Shown one piece after another: positions 1 to 8,273 of a DNA stretch of 64,000 nt (the stretch's first letter is position 1; each line of letters starts with the position of its first letter). This stretch comes from UBA952 sp044358575 (GTDB lineage: Bacteria; Bacteroidota; Bacteroidia; Flavobacteriales_D; Crocinitomicaceae): the NCBI GenBank assembly GCA_044358575.1, contig JBIKNN010000007.1, forward strand, positions 62,001-126,000, written 5' to 3'. Position numbers and translations under genes: made by a program. The notes below the pieces were generated by a model, which searched no databases, had not been told where the DNA came from, and saw only the letters and a list, made by a program, of their open reading frames with translations.

Positions 1-18
1 GAAAGTAATACTTTAATT

Positions 19-1503
19 ATGGAAACTTATTACATTGACAATCAATATATTTCTATTTTAGAATTTGAAAAATTTTTCAATTCAAACGCGATTGTTTCCT
101 TAGGAGATAATGCAAAAAAATCCATTGTAGCTTGCAGAGAATATTTAAACACGAAACTCGAAAAATCAACGGATTTAATTTATGGAATTAATACAGGTTT
201 TGGTTCTTTGTGCAATACAGCGATTTCAAAGAATGAACTTTCTCAACTACAAGTTAATTTAGTTCTATCTCACGCTTGTGGAATGGGTGAGGAGGTTCCA
301 AAGGATATTGTCAGGAGAATGTTGCTCTTAAAAGTTATTGGTTTGTCAAAAGGAAACTCTGGAGTGCAATTAGAAACTGTTGAGCGACTTTTATTTTTTT
401 ATAATCAGCATATTACTCCAATTATATACGAGCAAGGAAGTTTGGGTGCTTCTGGAGATTTGGCTCCGCTTGCCCATTTGTCATTGCCATTAATTGCAGA
501 AGGGGAAGTAGAGTTTGAGGGTCAACGATACACTGGAGCTGAAATAGCTAAGAAATTTAATTTACTTCCTATAAAACTTCAATCAAAAGAGGGCTTAGCT
601 TTGTTGAATGGCACACAGTTCATGTCTGCTTACGCCACATCTTGCATTACAAATTCTAATCACTTATGGAAAAATTGGAACCTAATTGCTAGCATGTCTT
701 TAGATGCATTTGATGGAAGAATTAATCCTTTTCAGGATAATGTAAATTCAATAAGAAATCATCCAGGTCAAATTGAAACAGCTAAACTAATTCGCAAATA
801 TCTTGAGGGAAGCGAAATTATTTCCAAGATAAAAGAACATGTTCAAGATCCGTATTCATTTCGCTGTATACCACAAGTTCACGGAGCAACAAAAGACACC
901 TTAGATCATTGTTCTTTGGTAATTGAAAGAGAGATTAATGCTGTAACGGATAATCCGACACTATTTCCTGATGAAGATGAAATTGTTTCTGCAGGAAATT
1001 TTCACGGACAGCCTTTGGCCTTAATTTTAGATTTTATGGCGATTGCAATGGCTGAAATGGGAAGTATCTCAGAAAGAAGAATTTACAAGTTGATTTCAGG
1101 AAGTCGAGGTTTACCTCCATTTTTAGTGGCAAATCCAGGATTGAACTCTGGTTTAATGATTGCACAGTATACCTGCGCGTCAATTGTTAGTCAGAACAAG
1201 CAGTTATGCTCGCCAGCATCCATCGATACGATAGATTCTAGTAACGGTCAAGAAGATCATGTAAGCATGGGCGCGAACGCAGCTACTAAATTAGCACGCG
1301 TTATAGAAAATTGTTTTGCTATTCAAGGAATTGAATTATTAAATGCTGCACAAGCTTTAGATTTTCGCCGACCTTTAAAAAGTTCTCAGAAGATTGAAAA
1401 CTTGCATGCTAGTTTTAGAAATGAAGTCTCCTTTTTAGCAGCTGATAGAAATACCTCTTTAGATATGAAAGCAGCTCTAAATTTTGTTAAAAATTCACTT
1501 TAA
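19..1503 (+). CDS. hutH: Histidine ammonia-lyase
   Basis: Deaminates L-histidine to urocanate, the first step of cytoplasmic histidine degradation. The protein has 494 residues, usual for the family. The Ala144-Ser145-Gly146 triad in GSLGASGDLAPLAHLSL cyclises to the MIO electrophile. Ser84-His85 (VLSHACG) is the selectivity pair typical of histidine rather than tyrosine or phenylalanine lyases. YGINTGFG near residue 55 and the late QEDHVSMG motif are also family hallmarks. The ATG start has only 18 upstream bases in the window, so its promoter and any hutU/hutI partners lie outside. An aromatic-amino-acid lyase of a pigment pathway is the alternative, but the Ser-His pair argues against it. 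Confidence 0.93.
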   Translation: METYYIDNQYISILEFEKFFNSNAIVSLGDNAKKSIVACREYLNTKLEKSTDLIYGINTGFGSLCNTAISKNELSQLQVNLVLSHACGMGEEVPKDIVRRMLLLKVIGLSKGNSGVQLETVERLLFFYNQHITPIIYEQGSLGASGDLAPLAHLSLPLIAEGEVEFEGQRYTGAEIAKKFNLLPIKLQSKEGLALLNGTQFMSAYATSCITNSNHLWKNWNLIASMSLDAFDGRINPFQDNVNSIRNHPGQIETAKLIRKYLEGSEIISKIKEHVQDPYSFRCIPQVHGATKDTLDHCSLVIEREINAVTDNPTLFPDEDEIVSAGNFHGQPLALILDFMAIAMAEMGSISERRIYKLISGSRGLPPFLVANPGLNSGLMIAQYTCASIVSQNKQLCSPASIDTIDSSNGQEDHVSMGANAATKLARVIENCFAIQGIELLNAAQALDFRRPLKSSQKIENLHASFRNEVSFLAADRNTSLDMKAALNFVKNSL

Positions 1504-1513
1504 ATATACTGTT

Positions 1514-2032
1514 ATGGAAGATGAGTATCAAATAAAAGAGTATCAGGAAGAAAATACGGAGCGTCCCAAATTCTTGCTTGTTTTGTGCATTATGACAATT
1601 TTGAATGCAGGGATTACATTAGTTAATGGTCTTTTTTCTTTATTTTCTGGTAAACCATCAGAAGTTGAAATAGCAAAAGTAAACAGTCAAATTTCTAAGT
1701 CACTCGACTTATTGATAGATCAGGAAATGTATTATTGGGTGGATGTTATCAAAAAAGTTCAAATAATGTCTGAAGCGATGTATACTAATTTTACTACTTC
1801 TATTACTATTTCAATTATCATTTCTCTCTGTGGTTTACTTGCAGCAATTTTTATGCTAAAAGGAAAGAAAATAGGTTTTCACGCTTATATTATCTATAGT
1901 TTTTTATGGATTTTACAATCTTACTTATTTGAAGCGCCGCAGAATGTACCAAGTGTATTAGTTATATTTAATGTATTATTCTGTGCGGGTTTTGTTTATA
2001 TGTATTCTCGAAATTTGAAATGCTTGCGTTAA
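1514..2032 (+). CDS. Small four-helix membrane protein, function unknown
   Basis: About 172 residues from the ATG at 1514. An in-frame start at 1484 would overlap hutH by 20 bases and add a basic leader, so 1514 is preferred. A charged N-terminus (MEDEYQIKEY) is followed by a hydrophobic helix near residues 20-42. A soluble loop of about 50 residues comes next, then three more hydrophobic segments to the C-terminus. The layout resembles small Bacteroidota membrane proteins without assigned function. It sits just after hutH on the same strand and may be cotranscribed, but nothing else links it to histidine breakdown. Confidence 0.7.
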   Translation: MEDEYQIKEYQEENTERPKFLLVLCIMTILNAGITLVNGLFSLFSGKPSEVEIAKVNSQISKSLDLLIDQEMYYWVDVIKKVQIMSEAMYTNFTTSITISIIISLCGLLAAIFMLKGKKIGFHAYIIYSFLWILQSYLFEAPQNVPSVLVIFNVLFCAGFVYMYSRNLKCLR

Positions 2033-2066
2033 AATGAAATTAGTTTAAAGTTCCAGATTCGTTGTA

Positions 2067-2699
2067 TTAAATTGAAGTAAATAAATCATTCTGACTTTTT
2101 CTCACTTTTAGTAGGGATGAATTTAAATCATCACTAGATCTATAACCAAAAGCACAAACAAGAATTGATTTTAAGTTCTGTTCCGTAAGACATAAAATCT
2201 CATCGTATTTATCAGCTTTGAATCCTTCCATTGGAGTAGCGTCAATTCTGAGATTCGCGCAGGTATGAAGAACTTGTCCCAATGCAATATATGCTTGTTT
2301 TGAATTCCAGTTTGCTAGTAGACTTTTATCCATCGGAAAAATTTCCTTTTTCATGTAATCTCCAAAACCAACAATTTTTTCAATTTCTTGACTTCTAGTT
2401 TTAGCAATATTCTCTATGTATTGATCGATGTGATTTTCTTTTATATCGATAAAAGAACAGAATACAATCATATGAGATGCATCCGTAATTTGAGATTGAT
2501 TAAAGGAATGTACTTTTAATTCTTCTCTTAATTCTTTATTTTCAACAACAATATATTTAAGTGGTTGCAAGCCAAAAGATGAGGGGCTAAGTCGCAAAGA
2601 TTCCTTAATTGTATTAAAATCCTCAGTACTAATTTTTTTAGTGGTATCGTATTTTTTAACAGCGTAGCGCCAATTTAAATCTTCAATTATTTTATTCAT
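2067..2699 (-). CDS. NAD(P)H-dependent nitroreductase family oxidoreductase
   Basis: A 210-residue FMN flavoprotein of the NfsB-like nitroreductase family, probably a cytoplasmic dimer that reduces quinones, nitroaromatics or similar acceptors with NAD(P)H. The N-terminal RYAVKKYD and the SPSSFGLQPLKYIVV segment form the FMN-binding part. The middle AYIALGQVLHTCANLRIDATPMEGF matches the conserved family core (given here only as a landmark around residues 135-160). Length is normal. It follows the pirin gene by 10 bases on the same strand, so the two probably form an operon. The true substrate cannot be told from sequence. Confidence 0.88.
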   Translation of the reverse strand: MNKIIEDLNWRYAVKKYDTTKKISTEDFNTIKESLRLSPSSFGLQPLKYIVVENKELREELKVHSFNQSQITDASHMIVFCSFIDIKENHIDQYIENIAKTRSQEIEKIVGFGDYMKKEIFPMDKSLLANWNSKQAYIALGQVLHTCANLRIDATPMEGFKADKYDEILCLTEQNLKSILVCAFGYRSSDDLNSSLLKVRKSQNDLFTSI

Positions 2700-2709
2700 T
2701 CTTTTGTTT

Positions 2710-3423
2710 TTAAAATTTCATGGGGACTTCTATAAGTAGTAGTTGCGAATCTACTTCTGAGAAAATATTTACGCTTTCAGTTTCCCAAATACCAATTGCA
2801 TCTCTATCTTTCATTTTTTTATTGTCAATTTCAATAAATCCATCAATCAGCATTATATAAACACCATTATCCTTATTTTTTAAAGTATAAGTTGCAGTTT
2901 GGGCTTTTTCAATTTTTATGATGTGAATCCATGCATTTTGATGAATCCAAGCGCCTTTATTTTCTTTTTTTGGAGAAACCAAAGCTAAAAAATTATTTTT
3001 CGCGTTTTCCCAACTATAATTTATCGTTGCGTAACGCGGTTCTAAATTTTCTTTATCAGGAAAAATCCAAATTTGGAATAACTTTAGTTCTTCTGTTTTG
3101 CTAGAATTAAATTCACTGTGGTAAATCCCGCTACCAGCAGACATTACTTGCACCTGATTTGTTCTGATAATTTCTTTATGCCCCATTGAATCTTCATGTT
3201 GGATTTCGCCATTTAAAGGAATAGTAATAATTTCCATGTTATCGTGGGGGTGTTTGCCAAACCCTGTTCCAGCAGCAACAATGTCATCATTCAAAACACG
3301 CAAGGCGCCAAAATGCATACGTTCTCTATTCTGCCAATTAGCAAAACTAAAGGAATGTTTTGCATTTAGCCAGCCGTGATCAGCTTGACCTCGACTTTCT
3401 GAAGAATGAAATATTGCTTGCAT
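2710..3423 (-). CDS. Pirin family protein (YhaK/YhhW type)
   Basis: A 237-residue bicupin. The N-terminal cupin holds the metal site: HPHDNMEI supplies two histidines and the acidic ligand, and the later YHSEFN supplies another histidine. SRGQADHGWLNAKHSFSF near the start is the pirin signature. Bacterial members bind Fe or similar metals and some have quercetin 2,3-dioxygenase activity; the physiological role here is unknown. The C-terminal cupin is degenerate, as usual. It is the upstream gene of the probable pirin-nitroreductase operon. A TAACTTTG -7-like element lies about 17 bases upstream. Confidence 0.88.
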   Translation of the reverse strand: MQAIFHSSESRGQADHGWLNAKHSFSFANWQNRERMHFGALRVLNDDIVAAGTGFGKHPHDNMEIITIPLNGEIQHEDSMGHKEIIRTNQVQVMSAGSGIYHSEFNSSKTEELKLFQIWIFPDKENLEPRYATINYSWENAKNNFLALVSPKKENKGAWIHQNAWIHIIKIEKAQTATYTLKNKDNGVYIMLIDGFIEIDNKKMKDRDAIGIWETESVNIFSEVDSQLLLIEVPMKF

Positions 3424-3439
3424 AATTTTTTTACGAGTT

Positions 3440-3447
3440 CAAAGTTA
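3440..3447 (-). promoter_or_regulatory. Candidate -7 promoter element for the pirin gene
   Basis: Read on the minus strand the eight bases are TAACTTTG, a full match to the Bacteroidota TAnnTTTG consensus, 17 bases before the pirin start codon. No clear TTG was found at the expected -33 distance, so the call rests on the -7 element alone. Confidence 0.4.
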
Positions 3448-3565
3448 AGTATTTTGTTCTTCTTTTAATTATATATCAATGCATTCAAAGTAATTCAATA
3501 GAGAATGTTAATAGATTTTTAATAGCTTCTATTTATTTATTAGAAATAATGTGCAACTTCGTTTT

Positions 3566-5008
3566 ATGGTACTGAGCAGATTTTGGTTGGTTATTTTTAT
3601 TTCTTCGATAATTTTTATTGTAGTTAGTCTATTTTCATCAAACCAATATTCTATTGATTTTGTTTTAAATGGCAAAAAAGATGATCCAATTTTAATTGGC
3701 GAGTCTTACTTAAACAAATTACCTAAATCTATTCAAGACACCCTTAAAAAAGTACCAGAAACATTTGTTAATATTAATTTGAATAAAAAGGATTCCGATA
3801 CGAGTTACATTTTTAAAAATAAAACAGTTCAGATTTATAGCGGTGTTCAAAAATCAGATGGTCTTCTGGCAACTTGTAAAAATACCTTACTCGACTTAAT
3901 CATTCCCTTAATTGCTTATTTGGCATTTTTCTGTGGTTTAATGCAATTATTAATCGATTCCGGAGCAGCAGAAAGATTAGCTAAGCGCTTGAGTCCATTT
4001 TTTATCAAGGTTTTTCCCTCAGTTCCAAAAAATCATGAGTCAATTTCCTATATGACATTAAATTTTGCTGCAAATTTTCTTGGACTAGATTCTGCAGCTA
4101 CTCCTTTTGGTTTAAAGGCGATGCAGAGTTTACAGGAAATTAACCCTGATAAAGACAAGGCTAGTGACGCTCAAATTATGTTTTTGTGTTTGCATGCAGC
4201 AGGCTTAACCTTAATTCCAACTTCAATTATAGGATATAGAGCTGCTGAAAATGCAAGTAATCCTGCTGATGTTATGTTGCCTTGCATTATTACTTCTTTT
4301 GTTGGAACAATTGCAGCATTTTTAATTGTAGGAATTCGCCAGAAGATCAATTTTAAAAGCGCAAGCTTGGTTACAGTTATTTTTTCTATTCTAGCAGGTA
4401 TTATTGGTCTTCTTTTTTATATAAATCAATTAGATATAATTGGCAAAAACTTTTTCACTTCTAATTTTTCTGGTTTATTATTAATTGGAATTATTGGTTT
4501 TACACTGATATTTTCATTTGTTCAGGAAAAACGTTTTACTGAAAAAAATACAACTATTTTTGATGCCTTTGTTTCTGGTGCTCAAAATGGATTGAAAACA
4601 GGCGTTACTATTTTTCCATACGTATTGGGAATGTTGGCTGCCATTTCTTTATTTAGAAATTCAGGATTATTTGAAATAATGAGTAATGGAATTTCCTATT
4701 TGTTTTCATATATGGGTGTAGCAAAAGATATCACAGACTCTCTTCCTGTTGCCATGCTTCGTCCATTTAGTTCAGGAGGTTCTCGTGGATTTATGATAGA
4801 TTCTATGCGAACTTTTGGCGTTGATTCTTTTACAGGTAGATTGAGTTGTATATTTCAATGTAGCGCAGAAACCACCTTTTATGTAATTGCCGTATATTTT
4901 GGTTCTGTAAACATAAAGAACACACGCTACACTTTAGGGACGATGCTTCTAGTAGATTTAATCTGTGTAATTATTGCAATATTTGTTGCAAGTTGGTTTT
5001 TTAGCTAG
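3566..5008 (+). CDS. Nucleoside recognition (Gate) domain membrane protein, SpmA-SpmB fusion
   Basis: A polytopic inner-membrane protein of about 480 residues. I use the ATG at 3566; a GTG at 3551 in the same frame is possible. The first half has an extra N-terminal signal anchor and soluble region, then a SpmA-like part (NFAANFLGLDSAATPFGLKA; AAGLTLIPTSIIGYRA). The second half is SpmB-like (GLKTGVTIFPYVLGMLAA; PFSSGGSRGFMIDSM; SAETTFYVIAVYFGS). In spore formers SpmA and SpmB are separate proteins needed for spore-core dehydration; here they form one chain in a non-sporulating lineage. Both halves belong to the nucleoside-recognition/Gate superfamily, so a transport role is likely but the substrate is unknown. 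Confidence 0.85.
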   Translation: MVLSRFWLVIFISSIIFIVVSLFSSNQYSIDFVLNGKKDDPILIGESYLNKLPKSIQDTLKKVPETFVNINLNKKDSDTSYIFKNKTVQIYSGVQKSDGLLATCKNTLLDLIIPLIAYLAFFCGLMQLLIDSGAAERLAKRLSPFFIKVFPSVPKNHESISYMTLNFAANFLGLDSAATPFGLKAMQSLQEINPDKDKASDAQIMFLCLHAAGLTLIPTSIIGYRAAENASNPADVMLPCIITSFVGTIAAFLIVGIRQKINFKSASLVTVIFSILAGIIGLLFYINQLDIIGKNFFTSNFSGLLLIGIIGFTLIFSFVQEKRFTEKNTTIFDAFVSGAQNGLKTGVTIFPYVLGMLAAISLFRNSGLFEIMSNGISYLFSYMGVAKDITDSLPVAMLRPFSSGGSRGFMIDSMRTFGVDSFTGRLSCIFQCSAETTFYVIAVYFGSVNIKNTRYTLGTMLLVDLICVIIAIFVASWFFS

Positions 5009-5020
5009 GTAACAAAAAAC
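4996..5020. terminator. Weak bidirectional terminator-like inverted repeat
   Basis: GTTTTTT at 4996-5002 pairs with AAAAAAC at 5014-5020 around an 11-base spacer, exactly between the convergent Gate-domain gene and pdhC. It overlaps the end of the first gene. The stem is almost all A-T, so terminator function is plausible only because of the position and the T-run on either strand. Confidence 0.3.
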
Positions 5021-6268
5021 TTAGATTAGCATTGAAACTGGATTCTCCATATACTGTTTAAAGGTCTGAAGAAATGCAGCGCCTGATGCACCATCAACTA
5101 CACGGTGATCGCAGGATAATGTTACTTTCATCACATTTCCAGGAACAATCTTTCCATCTTTAACAACTGGAACTTCCTTAATGCCTCCAACTGCCATTAT
5201 ACAACTATCTGGAGCGTTAATAATCGCTGTAAAAGATTCAATTCCAAACATTCCGAGATTTGAAATTGTAAATGTATTTCCCTCCCAGTCACTAGGTTGA
5301 AGTTTTTTGTCTTTTGCTTTTTGGGCGTATTCTCTTACCTCTGAAGCAATTTCAAGAATTCCTTTTGAATCTGCAAAGCGAATAACAGGAACAAGAAGTC
5401 CGTCTTCAACAGCAACGGCAACACCAACATGAACATGCTGATTTTTACGTATGAAATCTCCCATCCAAGCACTGTTTATTGTTGGATGTTGTTTTAAGGA
5501 CATGCCAACAGCTTTAACAACCATATCATTGAATGAAACTTTTACGCCTTCCACGCTGTTTAATCCCTTCCGAATAGTGATTGCTTGATCCATATCAATA
5601 TCTAGTGTTAGATAGAAATGAGGAGCACTAAATTTACTTTCTGCTAAACGCCGTGAAATTGTCTTACGCATTTGACTAACTGGTTCATCAGTAAATCCTT
5701 CAACTCCAATTTGAGCTTGAGAAAAAGTTCTATTTGCAGGTGTATATGGCGTATAATGGTCAACATCTTTTTTAATAATCCTACCATTTTCACCTGTTCC
5801 AGAAACAGCGTTAATGTCAATGCCTTTTTCTTTCGCCAATTTTTTTGCCAATGGAGATGCAAAAATTCGTCCTGAATTTGAAGATAAAGGAATACTTTTT
5901 ACCTCTGCAACGGGAGCTTTTTCTTGCACTACAAGTGGAGTAGAGGCAGCTTCTTTTCTCTCTTCCACTTTCTTTTCAGAATTTACAGGTACTTCAGGTG
6001 TAGCCGTAATAAGTGAAGCAATGTCTTCTCCTTTATCTCCAATAATTGCTAAAATAGCATTTACGGGAGCAGTTTTACCTGTTTCAACTCCGATATAGAG
6101 AAGAACGCCATCATAGAAAGATTCAAATTCCATTGTGGCTTTGTCAGTTTCAATTTCAGCGAGAATTTCACCTGTTTTTACAGCATCACCAACATTTTTT
6201 GTCCAAGCTGCTACAACACCTTCTGTCATGGTATCACTCAACTTTGGCATGTATACGATTTCAGCCAT
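5021..6268 (-). CDS. pdhC: Pyruvate dehydrogenase complex E2, dihydrolipoamide acetyltransferase
   Basis: Transfers the acetyl group from lipoamide to CoA in the pyruvate dehydrogenase complex. The protein has 415 residues. An N-terminal lipoyl domain (about 1-78) has Lys43 in EIETDKATMEFES as the lipoylation site. A Pro/Ala/Lys-rich linker follows, then a peripheral-subunit-binding domain (about 132-168; ASPLAKKLAKEKGID) and the catalytic acyltransferase domain. His388 and Asp392 in SCDHRVVDG are the active-site residues. There is one lipoyl domain, whereas some homologues have two or three. It lies 23 bases after pdhA and is surely cotranscribed. Context with pdhA favours the pyruvate complex over a 2-oxoglutarate or branched-chain complex. 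Confidence 0.93.
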   Translation of the reverse strand: MAEIVYMPKLSDTMTEGVVAAWTKNVGDAVKTGEILAEIETDKATMEFESFYDGVLLYIGVETGKTAPVNAILAIIGDKGEDIASLITATPEVPVNSEKKVEERKEAASTPLVVQEKAPVAEVKSIPLSSNSGRIFASPLAKKLAKEKGIDINAVSGTGENGRIIKKDVDHYTPYTPANRTFSQAQIGVEGFTDEPVSQMRKTISRRLAESKFSAPHFYLTLDIDMDQAITIRKGLNSVEGVKVSFNDMVVKAVGMSLKQHPTINSAWMGDFIRKNQHVHVGVAVAVEDGLLVPVIRFADSKGILEIASEVREYAQKAKDKKLQPSDWEGNTFTISNLGMFGIESFTAIINAPDSCIMAVGGIKEVPVVKDGKIVPGNVMKVTLSCDHRVVDGASGAAFLQTFKQYMENPVSMLI

Positions 6269-6291
6269 TTTCTTTTAGCGTTTAGTTTTTA

Positions 6292-7329
6292 TTAATATTC
6301 TTTGATGTAAGGATAATCTGTTTGAACATAAATATCTTCATACAATTCGTGTGCTTCAGGATAGGGAGAGTTTTCTGCAAATGTTACAGATTCATCAACT
6401 TCTTTTTTCACCCAATCATTGATTTCGTTAATCTCCTTTTCTGTCAACCATTTGTTATCTTTTAGTACATTCAAGCAATGCTCAATTGGATCTTGTTCAA
6501 TCCATTCATTTACCTCATCTTTTGAACGGTATTTTTGTGGGTCGGACATTGAATGACCTTTATAGCGATAAGTTCGAATATCTAATAATGTTGGTCCATC
6601 TCCTCTTCTTGCGCGATTACAAGCTTCTTCAATTGCATTGTGAACATCTTCAGGACGCATACCGTTTACAATTTTTGAAGGCATTTCATATGATAGTCCA
6701 ATTTTTGATAAATCTGTAACATTTGTTGTTCTTTCAACAGATGTTCCCATTGCATAATTGTTGTTCTCAATAATATAAACTACGGGTAATTTCCACATCA
6801 TAGCCATGTTGAAGGTTTCATGCAATGCACCTTGTCTAACTGCGCCATCTCCCATTGATACAATAGCAACATTATCTGTTCCATTGTATTGTTCAGCAAA
6901 TGCAACACCAGTTCCCATGGCAATTTGAGCTCCAACAATTCCGTGCCCACCCATGAAGTTTTTTTCTTTATCAAAAAAGTGCATTGAACCACCTTTTCCT
7001 TTAGAACAACCTGTGCTTCGTCCATAAAGTTCGGCCATTAAAATTCTTGGATCGGTACCTAAAGCAATTGGATGACCATGATCACGATAAGCCGTCATGT
7101 GTTTATCTGAAGGGCGACAAGCACTTGCAGTACCTGCAACAATTGCTTCTTGACCAATATATAAATGACAAAATCCACCAAATTTTTGTTGAATGTATAA
7201 TTGTCCAGTTTTTTCCTCAAACTTTCTTATAAGAAGCATGTCTTTGTACCATTTAACATATGTTTCTTTCGAAAATTTTGTTTTTTCTGGACTTTCTTTT
7301 TTACTTACAGCTGCTGCTTTTATGGCCAT
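6292..7329 (-). CDS. pdhA: Pyruvate dehydrogenase E1 component, alpha subunit
   Basis: Thiamine-diphosphate-dependent decarboxylation of pyruvate, as the alpha half of an alpha2beta2 E1. The 345 residues contain the ThDP/Mg motif starting GDGAVRQGALHE and ending near IIENNNYAMGT. The phosphorylation-loop region YRYKGHSMSDPQKYRSKDEV is typical of E1-alpha. A lysine-rich N-terminal tail of about 20 residues precedes the fold. The beta subunit gene (pdhB) is not in the window; in many Bacteroidota it is encoded elsewhere. A TATCTTTG element on this strand 27 bases upstream suggests that pdhA heads the pdhA-pdhC operon. Confidence 0.94.
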   Translation of the reverse strand: MAIKAAAVSKKESPEKTKFSKETYVKWYKDMLLIRKFEEKTGQLYIQQKFGGFCHLYIGQEAIVAGTASACRPSDKHMTAYRDHGHPIALGTDPRILMAELYGRSTGCSKGKGGSMHFFDKEKNFMGGHGIVGAQIAMGTGVAFAEQYNGTDNVAIVSMGDGAVRQGALHETFNMAMMWKLPVVYIIENNNYAMGTSVERTTNVTDLSKIGLSYEMPSKIVNGMRPEDVHNAIEEACNRARRGDGPTLLDIRTYRYKGHSMSDPQKYRSKDEVNEWIEQDPIEHCLNVLKDNKWLTEKEINEINDWVKKEVDESVTFAENSPYPEAHELYEDIYVQTDYPYIKEY

Positions 7330-7355
7330 AGTTTAAAATTAATATTTTACGAGGA

Positions 7356-7363
7356 CAAAGATA
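7356..7363 (-). promoter_or_regulatory. Candidate -7 promoter element for pdhA-pdhC
   Basis: Minus-strand TATCTTTG matches the Bacteroidota TAnnTTTG element and lies 27 bases upstream of the pdhA ATG. No convincing TTG was found at the -33 position, so the assignment is provisional. Confidence 0.4.
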
Positions 7364-7436
7364 AGAATCAATTTGAATAAAATTACATATTGTCATTACT
7401 ACACTAAGCTATCTTTTTTTATGCAAGAATTCAATT

Positions 7437-8270
7437 TTACAAAGTCGTTTCTTGATTTTTTTGAGAACGGTAAATTAGTATAATTCCTGCAATAATAAAT
7501 GGAATGCTAAGCATTTGCCCAGTATTTATTAGTAATTCAAAATCACGTGCTGTTTGTCCTTCTTTTATGTATTCGATAAAAAACCGAGAGCCAAAAATAA
7601 AAATCAAAAAAGAACCAAATATAAAACCTGGTTTTTTCCAAGAATTCATTTTCCAATACATCAAAAGTAAAATTAGAAAAGCTATAAAGTAGCAAATTGC
7701 TTCGTATAATTGTGCTGGATGTCTTACAGGAATTGATTCCCAAGTGCCATTATATAAACTATAATCGTGGTATAAAAAGCGAAAGCCCCATGGAACTGTT
7801 GTAATATCGCCAACCATTTCGTGGTTCACAAGATTTCCTAGGCGAATACAGGTGCAACCTATTGCAATTGAAGCAGAAAGTCGATCTAAAACCCATAAAT
7901 ATGATTTTTTTATTACATTTCTTGAAAAAAGATACAGAGAAATGAGAAGTGCGATTGCTGCTCCGTGACTTGCGAGACCACCTTCCCAAACTTTAAAAAT
8001 ATCGAGAGGATTTGAGAAATAACCATCCGGTCCGAAATAAGGTCCATAAAAAAGAACATGCCCAAGTCTTGCTCCAATAATTGTGGCTAAAACCATGTAC
8101 ATAACTAATTTATCTAATATTTCGTTTGAAATATTTTCTTTCTTAAATATCTGTTTTACAATAAAATAGCCAATTACAAGTCCACCAACAAAGAGTAAAC
8201 CATATAAGTTAGGTGTTTTCCATCCTTCTATTATTTCGGAATCTACAGACCAGTTAATTGCTAATAACAT
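7437..8270 (-). CDS. lgt: Prolipoprotein diacylglyceryl transferase
   Basis: Inner-membrane enzyme that moves diacylglycerol from phosphatidylglycerol to the lipobox cysteine of prolipoproteins, the first step of lipoprotein maturation. The 277 residues show seven or so hydrophobic segments. Family landmarks are GARLGHVLFYGP, the EGGLASHGAAI segment with the conserved His, and RLGNLVNHEMVG. The Arg and Asn of this last motif belong to the Lgt signature. The gene starts 3 bases after trhO ends, so it is read from the trhO transcript. The C-terminus is basic and cytoplasmic by the positive-inside rule. Length is normal. Confidence 0.95.
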   Translation of the reverse strand: MLLAINWSVDSEIIEGWKTPNLYGLLFVGGLVIGYFIVKQIFKKENISNEILDKLVMYMVLATIIGARLGHVLFYGPYFGPDGYFSNPLDIFKVWEGGLASHGAAIALLISLYLFSRNVIKKSYLWVLDRLSASIAIGCTCIRLGNLVNHEMVGDITTVPWGFRFLYHDYSLYNGTWESIPVRHPAQLYEAICYFIAFLILLLMYWKMNSWKKPGFIFGSFLIFIFGSRFFIEYIKEGQTARDFELLINTGQMLSIPFIIAGIILIYRSQKNQETTL

Positions 8271-8273
8271 TTA

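Noticed and set aside
1484..1513. Longer start of the small membrane protein
   Set aside because: Would overlap hutH by 20 bases and add a poor N-terminus; the ATG at 1514 gives a normal junction.
3566..5008. Sporulation gene reading
   Set aside because: SpmA/SpmB homology alone does not imply sporulation; no other spore gene is present.
5814..6098. 94-aa plus-strand frame
   Set aside because: Antisense to the pdhC linker, where repetitive Ala/Pro/Val codons keep other frames open.
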